A DNA stretch of 64,000 nucleotides from Haloplanus rubicundus (GCF_003342675.1 NZ_CP031148.1:1860001-1924000); one strand, 5' to 3'. Shown: positions 43,292 through 53,206, counted from the stretch's first letter. Notes: generated from the letters alone by a model not told the origin. Program-made: numbers and translations.

Positions 43292-44562
43292 TGCCCTCGA
43301 CCACGTACGGCCGCGCACGGGCGCTCACCGAACGACTGGAGACCCGACTGATCGACTCGCTAACGTCCGAGTTGACGACGACCCGTCGGTCGGTTCTCGG
43401 TGGTCTCGGACTGGCGGGCGGGGCGGCTCTCACCGGGGTTGGTCGGGCGGACTCGCACGACCCCGCGGCGGCCAGCCACGACGACGACCACTCCCACGGC
43501 AACTTCGGCGCCGTGGGCGAGTACCGCGACCTCGATTTCGACCCGCACGACTACCTCACCCGCTACAACACGGGCAACGGCGAGAGCGACAACGTCCCGC
43601 AGGACGTGTACGAGGAAGACGGCCGGACGGTCCGGGAGTTCACGCTCACCGCCGTCGACACCACGATCACCATCGCACCGGGTATCGAATTTTCGGCGTG
43701 GGCGTACAACGGGCAGGTGCCCGGCCCGACGCTTCGGGCCGTCGAGGGCGACCTGATCCGCGTCCACTTCGAGAACCTGAGCCGGCACGCCCACACCATC
43801 CACCCCCATCTCCGCAACCTCGACCCGGCGATGGACGGCGTGCCGACGAACGGTCCCGGCGTCCTCGATACGGGCAACTCCTACACCTACGAGTGGATCG
43901 CCCAACCCGCGGGCAGTCACTTCTATCACTGCCACTCCCTGCCGCTGAAAGAACACATCCACCGGGGGCTGTACGGCGCGATCATCGTCGACCCCGACCC
44001 CGAACGGGTCGCGGAGCGCCCCGAGGACTACTGCGACTTCCACCCGTCACAGATCACCGACGACCTCCGCGCCGACCTGGTCGCCGAGGCGGAGACGCGA
44101 AACCACACCTACGACGCCAACGACGCCGTCGACGAACTGGTGATGGTGATGAACGGGTTCGACACCAACTTCGACGGCGACAACGAGGTGTACGCCGTCA
44201 ACACCCGTGCGTTCGCGTACGGCGTCGGCGAGACGGACGGGCAGGGCGACTGGCAGGCCGGGGAGACGAAACGGCCCATCCAGGTGGATCGGACGCGGCG
44301 CCAACGCGTCTACCTGATCAACGCCATCGAGTTCGACCCCATCAACTCCTTTCACACCCACTCGCAGTTCTTCGACTACTACGACCACGGGACGACGTTG
44401 CGTCCCACCCACCAGACGGTGGACACGATCATGCAGTGTCAGGCACAGCGCGGCATCATCGAACTCGACTACTCGAACCACGACCCCGGACTGTACATGT
44501 TCCACGCCCACCAGTCGGAGTTCGCGGAACTGGGCTGGATGAGCTTCTTCGAGGTGATCTGA
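43291..44562 (+). CDS. Exported two-domain multicopper oxidase
   Basis: The product has 423 residues. A Tat signal (TTRRSVLGGLGLAGGAAL) lies unusually far in, at about residues 30-48. A His/Asp-rich stretch follows (HDPAAASHDDDHSHGN). Domain 1 holds HTIHPH and FYHCHSLPLKEHIHRG, including a complete type 1 copper site (His, Cys-His, His). Domain 2 holds SFHTHSQFF and MFHAHQSEFAELGWM, where the type 1 Cys is Ala. The trinuclear-site histidines are all present. A metal oxidase role (Fe, Mn or Cu) is inferred from the ZIP transporter encoded next. Confidence 0.86.
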   Translation: MPSTTYGRARALTERLETRLIDSLTSELTTTRRSVLGGLGLAGGAALTGVGRADSHDPAAASHDDDHSHGNFGAVGEYRDLDFDPHDYLTRYNTGNGESDNVPQDVYEEDGRTVREFTLTAVDTTITIAPGIEFSAWAYNGQVPGPTLRAVEGDLIRVHFENLSRHAHTIHPHLRNLDPAMDGVPTNGPGVLDTGNSYTYEWIAQPAGSHFYHCHSLPLKEHIHRGLYGAIIVDPDPERVAERPEDYCDFHPSQITDDLRADLVAEAETRNHTYDANDAVDELVMVMNGFDTNFDGDNEVYAVNTRAFAYGVGETDGQGDWQAGETKRPIQVDRTRRQRVYLINAIEFDPINSFHTHSQFFDYYDHGTTLRPTHQTVDTIMQCQAQRGIIELDYSNHDPGLYMFHAHQSEFAELGWMSFFEVI

Positions 44563-44563
44563 G

Positions 44564-45793
44564 ATGAGTCAACCGGATGGCGGCACGACGATACACCGCT
44601 CCGATCGACCGCTGGGACTGCCGCGCTGGGTCGCGGCCGTCCTCCCACTCGTCCTCCTCGCGCTGATCGTCGGCGGGTTCTTCGCGGCGACGCCGTTCGC
44701 GTCGCTCGACACCGGCGGCGAACCCCTCCCCGACGTGACGATCACGCACACCACTCTGCCGGACGACGAGACGGTCGTCCTCCACGTCACGAACAACGGT
44801 CCCGACCCGGTCACCATCTCGCAGGTGCTCGTCGCCGACGCGTACTGGAACTTCGACGTGCAGGGGGCTGGCGGTGACGCGACGCTCGCCCCGCGCGAGA
44901 GCGCGCGTGTCGTGATCCCATACCACTGGAATCCCGGCTGGGACCTGTCGTTCGCGCTCGTCCTCTCGGACGGCGCGACGATCCACCACACGCTCGTCGC
45001 GCCCAGCGAGTCGCCCGGACTGACGACCGACCTCCTCGTGACGATGGTCGTCGTCGGCCTGTTCGTGGGCGTCATTCCCGTCGTGCTGGGGATGCTGTGG
45101 TTCCCCTTCCTGCAGTCGATGAGCGAGCGCTGGCTCCACGCCATCCTCGCCTTCTCCGCGGGGATTCTGGTCTTTCTCGCCTTCGACGCCGGCTTCGAGG
45201 CCTTCGAACTCGCCGAGCGGGTTCCCGGGGCCTTCGAGGGACCGGCGCTCGTCGCCCTCGGCATCCTCGGCGCCCTCCTCGCGGTGCAGTCCGTCAGCGC
45301 GTGGCGACAGGGCCGCGCCGACGACGGCGACGCCCGCGCGGAGAGCGGCCTCTGGATCGCCTACCTCGTCGCGCTCGGTATCGGCCTGCACAACCTCGCG
45401 GAAGGCCTCGCCATCGGGAGTTCGTTCGCGCTCGGGCGCGTCTCGCTCGGCGCCTTCCTCGTGATCGGGTTCATGCTCCACAACGTGACCGAAGGACCGG
45501 CCGTCGTGGCGCCGGTCGCCCGCGGCGAGCGCCCGCCTCTCGCACACTTCGTCGGACTGGGGGTCCTCGCCGGCGCGCCCGTCATCCTCGGTGGGTGGAT
45601 CGGGAGTCTGGCCTACTCCCCGACGCTCGGCGCGCTCTTTCTGGCTATCGGCGTCGGCGCCATCCTCCAGGTGGTCTGGGAACTCCGCGGGATGATCGGC
45701 CGCCGGGGTCGCGCAGGAACGGCGCTCAACCTCGTCACGTTCCTCGTCGGTCTCGTGGTGATGTACGCCACCGACCTCTTCGTCGCCCTCTAA
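44564..45793 (+). CDS. ZIP-family metal transporter with extracellular N-terminal domain
   Basis: The product has 409 residues. A first helix (about 22-43) precedes an exposed beta domain of about 100 residues (VVLHVTNNGPDPVTISQVLV). Eight ZIP helices follow, with metal-site motifs GIGLHNLAEGLAIGSS and GFMLHNVTEGPAVVAPV. Ordinary ZIPs lack this outer domain, so it may receive ion or contact the oxidase. The start is 1 base after the oxidase stop, giving tight coupling. The natural ion is unknown (Zn, Fe or Mn). Confidence 0.88.
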   Translation: MSQPDGGTTIHRSDRPLGLPRWVAAVLPLVLLALIVGGFFAATPFASLDTGGEPLPDVTITHTTLPDDETVVLHVTNNGPDPVTISQVLVADAYWNFDVQGAGGDATLAPRESARVVIPYHWNPGWDLSFALVLSDGATIHHTLVAPSESPGLTTDLLVTMVVVGLFVGVIPVVLGMLWFPFLQSMSERWLHAILAFSAGILVFLAFDAGFEAFELAERVPGAFEGPALVALGILGALLAVQSVSAWRQGRADDGDARAESGLWIAYLVALGIGLHNLAEGLAIGSSFALGRVSLGAFLVIGFMLHNVTEGPAVVAPVARGERPPLAHFVGLGVLAGAPVILGGWIGSLAYSPTLGALFLAIGVGAILQVVWELRGMIGRRGRAGTALNLVTFLVGLVVMYATDLFVAL

Positions 45794-45816
45794 CCCCCTC
45801 GGCTCGACCCCCGACC

Positions 45817-46227
45817 ATGCACAGGCGTCACGCCCTTCGACTCGGCGGTGCGGTGGGACTCGCGGCGATAGCCGGCTGTTCGTCCGCCGGGGAGTCGACC
45901 GACACGAAACGCGTCTCGATGACCGACGACTTCGCGTACGACCCCGAACGCGTCACCGTCGCCCCCGGCACCACCGTCCGCTGGGTCAACGACGACGACG
46001 TCGGCCACTCGGTGACGGCCTACGGGGACGCGATTCCGGCCGGCACCGACTACTTCGCCAGCGGCGGCTTCGACACCGAACGCGCCGCCCGCAACGACAT
46101 CGCCGGCGGCCTGATCGCGGCCGGCGACGCCTACGAACACACGTTCACCACCACTGGCACCCACGACTACTTCTGTGTCCCCCACGAGGGGTCCGGCATG
46201 ACCGGCCGCGTGATCGTCCGAGGTTAG
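45817..46227 (+). CDS. Plastocyanin/halocyanin lipoprotein
   Basis: The product has 136 residues. The signal MHRRHALRLGGAVGLAAIAG ends in the lipobox AGCS. Cupredoxin ligands are His in DVGHSVTAYG and Cys-His-Met in YFCVPHEGSGM. It is anchored outside, where it can take electrons from the multicopper oxidase or feed the respiratory chain. It lies 23 bases after the ZIP gene. Its last 4 bases overlap the convergent hydrolase. Confidence 0.88.
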   Translation: MHRRHALRLGGAVGLAAIAGCSSAGESTDTKRVSMTDDFAYDPERVTVAPGTTVRWVNDDDVGHSVTAYGDAIPAGTDYFASGGFDTERAARNDIAGGLIAAGDAYEHTFTTTGTHDYFCVPHEGSGMTGRVIVRG

Positions 46228-47033
46228 ACGAACCGCGCCACTTCCTCGTTGAACCGCTCCGCTTCCTCCCAGAACGGGCAGTGACCGCTGTCCCCAAAGG
46301 GGACGTGCGTCGCGTCGGGCATCGCGTCTTCGAGCCACGCGCCCACGTCCGTCGGGAAGATGTCGCTCTGCTCGCCGTAGATCAGGAGCGCCGGCACGTC
46401 CACCTCGCTCACGACCGGCCGGAGATCGGAGTACGTCATGTCGAGGAAGATGTCGACGGTCACGCTCGTCGGCGTCTTCGTCGTCTCCGCGTACATCTCG
46501 TCGACGAGGCTCTCGTCTATCTCGTCGGCGAACATCGCCTGCACGAACGGCTTGGCCGCCGACGGCCGGTTGTACTCCAGATTCGTCGCGAGTTCCGTCG
46601 CCGCCTCGCCCGAGAACTCGCCGAGCAGGCCGTGTTCCCACTCGTCGTCGGTGTGGAACTTCGGGCTCTGGTCGACGAAGACGACCTTTTCCAATCCATT
46701 CGTCCCGAACTGGTCGACGTAGTTGAGGATCACGGCAGTCCCCATCGACCACCCGACCGGCGTCACGCCGTCGAGGCCGAGATGGTCGATCAACTCACGC
46801 ACGTCGCGGCCGTACTGCGCCAGCGTGTGGCCCGCGTCCGTCTTCCCGGACTTGCCGTGGCCCCGGAGGTCCATGGCTACCACCTGATACCCCGCCTCGA
46901 CGAGGGCGTCGACGTTGTGTTGCCACCAGTACGTCGAGTTCATCGTCCACCCGTGGATCAGGAGGATCGGATCCCCCTCGCCGCGGTCGGTGTAGTAGAT
47001 CGGTACGCCGTCGGTGGTCTCGAAGTACGCCAT
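46224..47033 (-). CDS. Alpha/beta hydrolase
   Basis: The product has 269 residues. The oxyanion loop is LIHGWTMNSTYWW, the nucleophile elbow VGWSMGTAV (Ser), the acid Asp lies in IYGEQSDIFPTDV and the catalytic His in FGDSGHCPFWEE. The fold resembles non-heme chloroperoxidases and esterases. It has no signal peptide, so it is cytosolic. Substrate is unknown. Confidence 0.87.
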   Translation of the reverse strand: MAYFETTDGVPIYYTDRGEGDPILLIHGWTMNSTYWWQHNVDALVEAGYQVVAMDLRGHGKSGKTDAGHTLAQYGRDVRELIDHLGLDGVTPVGWSMGTAVILNYVDQFGTNGLEKVVFVDQSPKFHTDDEWEHGLLGEFSGEAATELATNLEYNRPSAAKPFVQAMFADEIDESLVDEMYAETTKTPTSVTVDIFLDMTYSDLRPVVSEVDVPALLIYGEQSDIFPTDVGAWLEDAMPDATHVPFGDSGHCPFWEEAERFNEEVARFV

Positions 47034-47112
47034 CCTGAAACACCGTTCAGTGAGACGACAGGTAGGGAGTTAGCTGTACGGGTCGCCCCAACTGCCGTCG
47101 CGGTCGGCCCGA

Positions 47113-47730
47113 TCAGATGTCGAGCGTCAGCGCGAAGTTGGCGAACTTCGCCGCCGTCCCCGCGGTCGTCGTGAGTTCGACGATGTCGGCGTCGCTGTAG
47201 CCGTGGTCTTTGAGCGCTTCCACGTCGTCGGCCGTCACGTCCGCCGGTGCGTCGACGCTCTCGACGGCGAATTCGATGGCTGCGCGTTCGTCGTCGGGCA
47301 GTTCGTCCTTCCGCTCGTCGAACTGCTGGACGATTCCGAACCGCTCGGGGTCGACGTCTTCGAGTTCGGCGCTGGTCGTGTGCCACGCGATGCAGATCGA
47401 CGCCCCGCGTTCGTGAGCGATGACGGCCGCGAGGAGTTCCTTGAAGCCACGGTCGAGGTCCCCACCCTCGAAGACCTGTCCTTCTTCGGCCCACCAGATC
47501 TTGAACGTCTCCGGGTGGTGGGCGAGGATGCCGGTGAACGTGAATCCCCACTCCTCTTCGGTCGCGTACTTGTCCGGCACGTCCCCGTCTTCGAGCGCGC
47601 CGAGAATCGCTTCGGCCCGTTCCATGTTCGCCTTCGCGGCCTCGGGCGCCTCCTCGAGGATCGCCTGGACTTCCTCCGGTGCTTTCGGCTCGACGCGCGG
47701 ACCGGTCGCGTGCGGGTTCTCGATGCTCAT
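47113..47730 (-). CDS. AhpD/carboxymuconolactone decarboxylase-like protein
   Basis: The product has 205 residues. The helical core GDLDRGFKELLAAVIAHERG is followed by ASICIAWHTTSA, matching the AhpD active-site helix (usual CxxC...H). Here the first Cys is Ser or Ala and only one Cys remains, so classical disulfide peroxidase chemistry is unlikely. The proton-relay His is present. It probably forms helical oligomers. The gap 47731-47905 downstream of its start shows nothing clear. Confidence 0.75.
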   Translation of the reverse strand: MSIENPHATGPRVEPKAPEEVQAILEEAPEAAKANMERAEAILGALEDGDVPDKYATEEEWGFTFTGILAHHPETFKIWWAEEGQVFEGGDLDRGFKELLAAVIAHERGASICIAWHTTSAELEDVDPERFGIVQQFDERKDELPDDERAAIEFAVESVDAPADVTADDVEALKDHGYSDADIVELTTTAGTAAKFANFALTLDI

Positions 47731-47905
47731 ACGTGGACGAATCGTCCGCGTGGCGGTTCAATCACACGCCGCTGGCTACGTTTCCCGCAGTCTACGACGC
47801 TCCGTGGACCAGCAGTGACGGCCTGTCCGGGCCTCCGTGGGGTGATGCGTGCGGTCCATCGGGCGGAGACGGCGTACTAGAAATCAGAAAAGCTTGCTCG
47901 TTGAC

Positions 47906-48018
47906 GACGCTCGCCGCCCCTACTCCGGCGGCGATAACGACGCTCGCCGCCCCTATTCCGGCGGCGATAACGACGCTCGCCGCCCCTATTCCGGCGGCGA
48001 CAACGACGCTCGCCGCCC
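47906..48018. repeat. 33-base tandem repeat at the 3' end of a coding gene
   Basis: Three complete 33-base units (47906-47938, 47939-47971, 47972-48004), nearly identical, are followed by 14 bases of a fourth. Read on the minus strand in the frame of the adjacent gene, every unit codes GRRASLSPPE plus a stop. The real stop lies in the third unit and the other two copies lie beyond it. This looks like slippage duplication of a gene tail. Confidence 0.85.
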
Positions 48019-48497
48019 TTTCGGCACCACCGACCGCAACTCGTCGTGGACGTACAGGCCGACGCCGATGGGTTCGACGCCGCCCGCGAGTTCGTGAGCG
48101 ACGATCAGGTAGCCCCAGTCGCCGTCCCAGTCCGGTTCGAGGTCCTCGCCGGCGAGGAAGCGTCGGGCCGCGTCGGGTGCGAGTTCGATCACGTTCCTGC
48201 TCGCTTCGCGCCCGAACCGCTGGACGGCGTTCGTCGTCGGCTTCCAGTGTTCCTGTCGCGTCCGCAGGAACGTCATGCCCAGACCCTCCACGTCGGTCGG
48301 GGAGGGGAGGTCGGAAGCGAAGATCCAGATTTTGCCGGCGCCTTTCTCCCAGAAGGTGAAGCCGTCGAAGGTGTCGTCGGGCAGGCCGAACCGGTCGACC
48401 CACCACTCGATCACCTCGGCGCGACTCGCCCGCCCCGTCACCTCGCGGTCCGCGGCGGTGGCGGGCAGGCGGTCGAACCGCTGGCCGTCGTTGTCGG

Positions 48498-48501
<4 letters not shown>
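47986..48501 (-). CDS. PUA-like protein paired with an RNA methyltransferase (DUF7122-like)
   Basis: The product has 171 residues. The conserved-looking segments EVIEWWVDRFGLPDDTFDG, GAGKIWIFASDLPSP and PIGVGLYVHDELRS match the PUA-like fold that Nop2/RsmB methyltransferases often carry as a C-terminal domain. Here it is a separate gene overlapping the methyltransferase by 4 bases, so it probably supplies RNA binding. The start MTDNDGQRFDRLPATAADR lies at 48501. The C-terminal tail is made of the 33-base repeat. Confidence 0.75.
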
Positions 48502-49430
<929 letters not shown>

Positions 49431-49454
49431 CGACGGGGATTCGCGGGGGGAGGG

Positions 49455-50306
49455 TTAGTGGGTTTCGACCGGCGACGCCATCGCGTCCGCCTCCCCTTCC
49501 AGCACGCTCACGTCGAAGTCGGCTTCGAGCAGGCGCGAGCCACAGCCGGAACACGACATCGCGATCACGTCGCGGTCGCGACAGCAGGAGCGCACGACTT
49601 CGTGGTCGAGCGTCAGCGCGGCGTCGCAGGCCGGACAGCGCTCGAGGAACAGCCTGAGCGCCCCGAGCAGTTCGCTCCGCGCGGCGAGAGGGATGGAGCG
49701 CCACCGCGGCACCCAGTCGTCGAGTTCGCGCGCGGCGGCCACGTCGGCGACGAACGCCGCACGCGACTCCCAGCGGCCGATCCGCTCGGCGTCGAGGTTG
49801 GCCACCACCGCGTCGCCGTAGCGCTGGATGTCGAGGGCGTCGGCGTCGAGGTCGGTCAGCGCGGCGAGTTCGACCGCGTCGAGGCGGTCGGCGTCGGCGT
49901 CGCTCAGGCCGTCGCGTTCGGTGTCGATGTCGGCCATGCGCTCCGCCCACGCCGTCGCGAACCGCGGATCGAGGACGAGGTCTGTCGCCTCGTCGTGAAG
50001 GACACCCGCGGCGACGAGCATCTCCTCTACGTCGGCCGAGGAGGGAGTCGGGTCGGCCTTGTCGAAGACGGCGAGGAGCCAGTCGGGGAAGTACCGCCGG
50101 GTGAACGCCGGCGTCCCCGGGACGAGGTAGCCCCGGAGGTAGATGGTGAGCAGAGCGCCGAGGAAGGCGACGGCCCCGAGCGGCGGGGCGACGGCCGCCA
50201 CCGCCAGCGAGCCGAGGGCCGCGATGGCGACGTTCGTGATCGTACACGGGACACACCGGTTCGATCCGGTGTAGGCGGGGTTCTGATATCGGTGAAGGAT
50301 CGTCAT
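49455..50306 (-). CDS. Membrane protein with zinc-ribbon C-terminus, function unknown
   Basis: The product has 283 residues. The N-terminus NPAYTGSNRCVPCTITNVAI has a CxxC, and two close membrane helices follow (about 25-58). A helical cytosolic middle precedes a C-terminal ribbon (CPACDAALTLDHEVVRSCC, MSCSGCGSR). The layout is common in haloarchaea but has no assigned function. It is one of three minus-strand genes ahead of the SipW/TasA-like cluster. Confidence 0.65.
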   Translation of the reverse strand: MTILHRYQNPAYTGSNRCVPCTITNVAIAALGSLAVAAVAPPLGAVAFLGALLTIYLRGYLVPGTPAFTRRYFPDWLLAVFDKADPTPSSADVEEMLVAAGVLHDEATDLVLDPRFATAWAERMADIDTERDGLSDADADRLDAVELAALTDLDADALDIQRYGDAVVANLDAERIGRWESRAAFVADVAAARELDDWVPRWRSIPLAARSELLGALRLFLERCPACDAALTLDHEVVRSCCRDRDVIAMSCSGCGSRLLEADFDVSVLEGEADAMASPVETH

Positions 50307-50310
50307 GGTG

Positions 50311-50937
50311 TTACGGCCGCCGTCGGTCGGCGTCTCGATGGGTCTCGACGCGTGATTCGGGCATAGGTATGGCCCGCCTGCCGACTCCGATCCGTCGACG
50401 GAACAGCCGTTCGACCGTCCGCCGGACGCGCCAGCGGTCGTCCCAGAGTTGGACGGCGCCGGAGACGGCGAAGAGGGCGAGCGTGCCGCTGGCGGGAAGC
50501 AGGGGATCGATGGCGCCGACGACCGGCAGGCCGGTCAGCGAGCCGATCACCAGCGTGAGTCCGAACACCCCGAGGGACCGGTAGTACTCGCCCCAGGTGA
50601 TCCCCAGACCGTTCACCACGTCCATGTGGCGGTCGACCTGCCGCACGGCGGGGCGGACGTGAACCAGACTCCGCTCGCGGTCGTACTCGACGACGCCCAC
50701 CGCGTGCAGTTTGGGGAGGTGGGTCTGGTGGAGGGAGGTGTAGACGCTCTCGCGGACCCGCGTCGGCGGCGGCGACTGTCCCGTCTCCGTCTCCGCGATG
50801 GCCGTCGATAGGTCGCGCACGGTGACGGTCCCGGTCGAAGCGTCCAGGCGTTCGATCACCGCTCGCCGCCGTTCGTTGGCGAGCAGTCCGTGAATCTGAC
50901 ACTCCGTCATCGACCGTCGCGTAACCTGCTGACTCAT
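50311..50937 (-). CDS. DUF7344-type wHTH regulator with two membrane helices
   Basis: The product has 208 residues. A winged-helix part (IHGLLANERRRAVIERLDAS, VRDLSTAIAETE, ESVYTSLHQTHLPKLHAVGV) is followed by two membrane helices (about 137-155 and 160-180). DUF7344 proteins of this kind are often found beside cell-surface gene clusters. It diverges from the SipW/TasA-like cluster starting at 51236, making it the obvious candidate regulator. The ATG at 50937 gives MSQQVTRRSMTE. Confidence 0.72.
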   Translation of the reverse strand: MSQQVTRRSMTECQIHGLLANERRRAVIERLDASTGTVTVRDLSTAIAETETGQSPPPTRVRESVYTSLHQTHLPKLHAVGVVEYDRERSLVHVRPAVRQVDRHMDVVNGLGITWGEYYRSLGVFGLTLVIGSLTGLPVVGAIDPLLPASGTLALFAVSGAVQLWDDRWRVRRTVERLFRRRIGVGRRAIPMPESRVETHRDADRRRP

Positions 50938-51235
50938 CACTAGCGAGTGGGACGCGAGAACCGGGTATAGGTATAGACGCCGAACCACCTGTGCCCGTTC
51001 GGTGTAACGGTCGGTTAAGCGAATACCGGGCGAGCCATCCACCTCGCCGGTCGGCTACAGGGTCGCCCTGACGATTCCTACGAACCCCGGAGACGCCGCT
51101 ACGGAGGCCGTAGAATCCGCTATGGCGTCGTTCGGCCGTGGGGTGTCGGTGATTACCTATGTCCCCTGGCCACCCAGGGTTGGCTGACCCGAACCGAGGT
51201 ACGACTTCCGTCGGCCACGGCGGGCAAACAACACC
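50938..51235. promoter_or_regulatory. Divergent control region before the SipW/TasA-like cluster
   Basis: This 298-base gap lies between the membrane regulator and the first surface-protein gene. It holds a perfect 6-base hairpin CTACGGAGGCCGTAG at 51099-51113 and an AT-rich patch gattacctatg near 51150-51160 that may be the cluster promoter. No coding frame was seen. Confidence 0.4.
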
Positions 51236-53068
51236 ATGACCAACGACCGACAATTCAGCATTTCGCGGCGGAAGGTACTCGCCGGACTCGGGACCATCGG
51301 CGTCGCCTCCGCGGGGGCGGGCCTCGGCACGACTGCATATTTCTCCGACCAGGAGACGTTCCAGAACAACCAGCTGACGGCCGGCACGCTCGACATGCTC
51401 GTCGACTGGGAGGAACACTACTACAACGGGACGATCGGCGGGGAGTTCGCCCGGCTGGCGAGCCCCGAAGATCCCGGCGCGTACGTGCTTCCCGGCCCCG
51501 TGAACAACCCCGACTCGCGCTCCATCGCCATCGAGTTCATCGGCGACGACGACCCGCAGGCCGCCAAGGACCTGTTCTGGGACGCCACCGCCATCGAGGC
51601 GCTCCCGGACGAGAACGACGACGGCCAGCAGGACGAGTTCGACGACGCCGTCGTCTGCACCGAGGATATCCTCGTGAACGTGGGCGGCGCCGAGGACGGC
51701 CTCAGCTCCGACCGCCGGACCGAGAGCTCGGTCGGCGAACCGCTGATCAGCCTCGACGACGTGAAGCCGGGTGACTTCGGCGAAGTCACGTTCAGCTACC
51801 ACCTGTGTGACAACCCCGGCTACGTCTGGATGAACGGCGAACTCGTCAGCGCGGCCGAGAACGGTCACACCGAACCCGAGGCGAGCGACCCCCAGACCGG
51901 TGGCCCGTCCGACGAAGTGAGCGGCCCGATGGACCTCTCCACGAGTCAGGTCGAACTCCTCGACGAACTGCGCGTGCGTATGTGGTACGACCCCGACTGC
52001 AACAATCAGATCACCGAGAGCAGCGAGGACCTCGACATCATGATCGTCGTCGACGCGTCGGGCTCCATCAACGGCAACAGCGGAACCGAGGGCACCGAGG
52101 CGTACAACCTCGTCCAGGGTGTCAACGCGTTCATCGGTGCGCTGCCCACCAACGGCAGCGTGCAAGTCGGCTCGCTCCTCTTCGGCGAGAACAACGACAT
52201 CACCCGCTTCCAGGGCCTCTCCAGTCCGAGTGGCTTCGGCGTCAGCTACCCCAACTCCGGCCGCGGCAACACGCCCTTGCCCCCGGCGCTCGACATCGCC
52301 GAGCAGGAACTGTTCAACGGTAGCAACGCCCGTCCGGGCGCGCAGAAGGCGATTGCCGTGTTCACCGACGGCGGTCCGAACTACGAGTCCGGCGTCGAAT
52401 ACTCGGGCGGCGGCTACACGGCCCCGCGCGGTGCCACCGGCTACTCGAACGACCCCGGCGCAACCGGCTACGAGGGCGGCACCGCAGACAGCAGCGTCGA
52501 TGTCAACGAACTCGACGAAACCGCCAACGTGGCGGACGAAGTGCGCAACTCCGGCACCCCGGTCCGCGTCGCCGTCGTGAACGTCGGTGACAACCCAACG
52601 GAGGCGCTGACCGGCCCCGCCATCACCCAGTACACGGATCTGCCGACGTACTTGGAAGACGAGATCGCGTCGACGAACTTCTACTTCGACATCGACCTCG
52701 GCAACCTGACTGCGGCTGCGGACAGTCTCGTCGCCAGCGTCGTCGTCGGCGAAGAAGTGTTCTTTACGAGCGGGACGCTCCGCGAGGCGCTCGTCGCCCT
52801 CTCCGGCAACGAGGGTCGCGGCATCCCGCTCGACGGCGACCGCGGAACCGGCTTCGACGAACTCCACGGCGACGAGAACGATCCGCAGCGCGACTGCTTC
52901 ACCGGCGGCGGCACGACCCACTGTGTCGGCCTGCAGTGGTGGCTCCCGGTCGACCACGCGAACCAGATTCAGGGAGACTCCGTCGCCTTCGACGTCGGGT
53001 TCTACACCGAACAGTGCCGCCACAACGACGGTACTGGGATGGTCCCGGAGGAGCAGGTCGAGGCGTAA
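51236..53068 (+). CDS. SipW/TasA-type secreted protein with inserted von Willebrand A domain
   Basis: The product has 610 residues. The signal SRRKVLAGLGTIGVASAGAG runs into LGTTAYFSDQETF, the pattern cut by SipW-like peptidases. The TasA-like core (about 35-255) has DVKPGDFGEVTFSYHLCDNP, then a vWA domain with MIDAS motif IVVDASGSING (about 272-282). The core resumes near residue 500 and ends LPVDHANQIQGDSVAFDVGF then CRHNDG. The next gene encodes the same core without insert. Metal-dependent binding to another surface or matrix component is inferred. Confidence 0.82.
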   Translation: MTNDRQFSISRRKVLAGLGTIGVASAGAGLGTTAYFSDQETFQNNQLTAGTLDMLVDWEEHYYNGTIGGEFARLASPEDPGAYVLPGPVNNPDSRSIAIEFIGDDDPQAAKDLFWDATAIEALPDENDDGQQDEFDDAVVCTEDILVNVGGAEDGLSSDRRTESSVGEPLISLDDVKPGDFGEVTFSYHLCDNPGYVWMNGELVSAAENGHTEPEASDPQTGGPSDEVSGPMDLSTSQVELLDELRVRMWYDPDCNNQITESSEDLDIMIVVDASGSINGNSGTEGTEAYNLVQGVNAFIGALPTNGSVQVGSLLFGENNDITRFQGLSSPSGFGVSYPNSGRGNTPLPPALDIAEQELFNGSNARPGAQKAIAVFTDGGPNYESGVEYSGGGYTAPRGATGYSNDPGATGYEGGTADSSVDVNELDETANVADEVRNSGTPVRVAVVNVGDNPTEALTGPAITQYTDLPTYLEDEIASTNFYFDIDLGNLTAAADSLVASVVVGEEVFFTSGTLREALVALSGNEGRGIPLDGDRGTGFDELHGDENDPQRDCFTGGGTTHCVGLQWWLPVDHANQIQGDSVAFDVGFYTEQCRHNDGTGMVPEEQVEA

Positions 53069-53169
53069 ACTCACCCCGATCTGAGCCACGCTCGGTAGCC
53101 GTCGACCCGCGGCTCCCGTTCGTCCTGAGACACTCCCCACGCGGAGCGCCCGGTACGGCGCGGCCGTTC

Positions 53170-53186
53170 GGTGGTTCGACCCCGCC
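53170..53186 (+). promoter_or_regulatory. Leader hairpin (copy 1) before the second surface-protein gene
   Basis: GGTGGTTCGACCCCGCC folds as a 5-base stem (one G-T pair) with a 7-base loop, ending 20 bases before the ATG at 53207. A near-identical hairpin sits before 55676, and both are followed by a GGTGGG...CCCC stretch and preceded by CGGTACGG. It is a probable shared 5' regulatory element. Confidence 0.5.
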
Positions 53187-53206
53187 GGTGGGGCTCCCCC
53201 CATACT

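Noticed and set aside
47906-48018. Considered as a CRISPR array
   Set aside because: The repeats are directly adjacent without unique spacers and there is no cas gene nearby.
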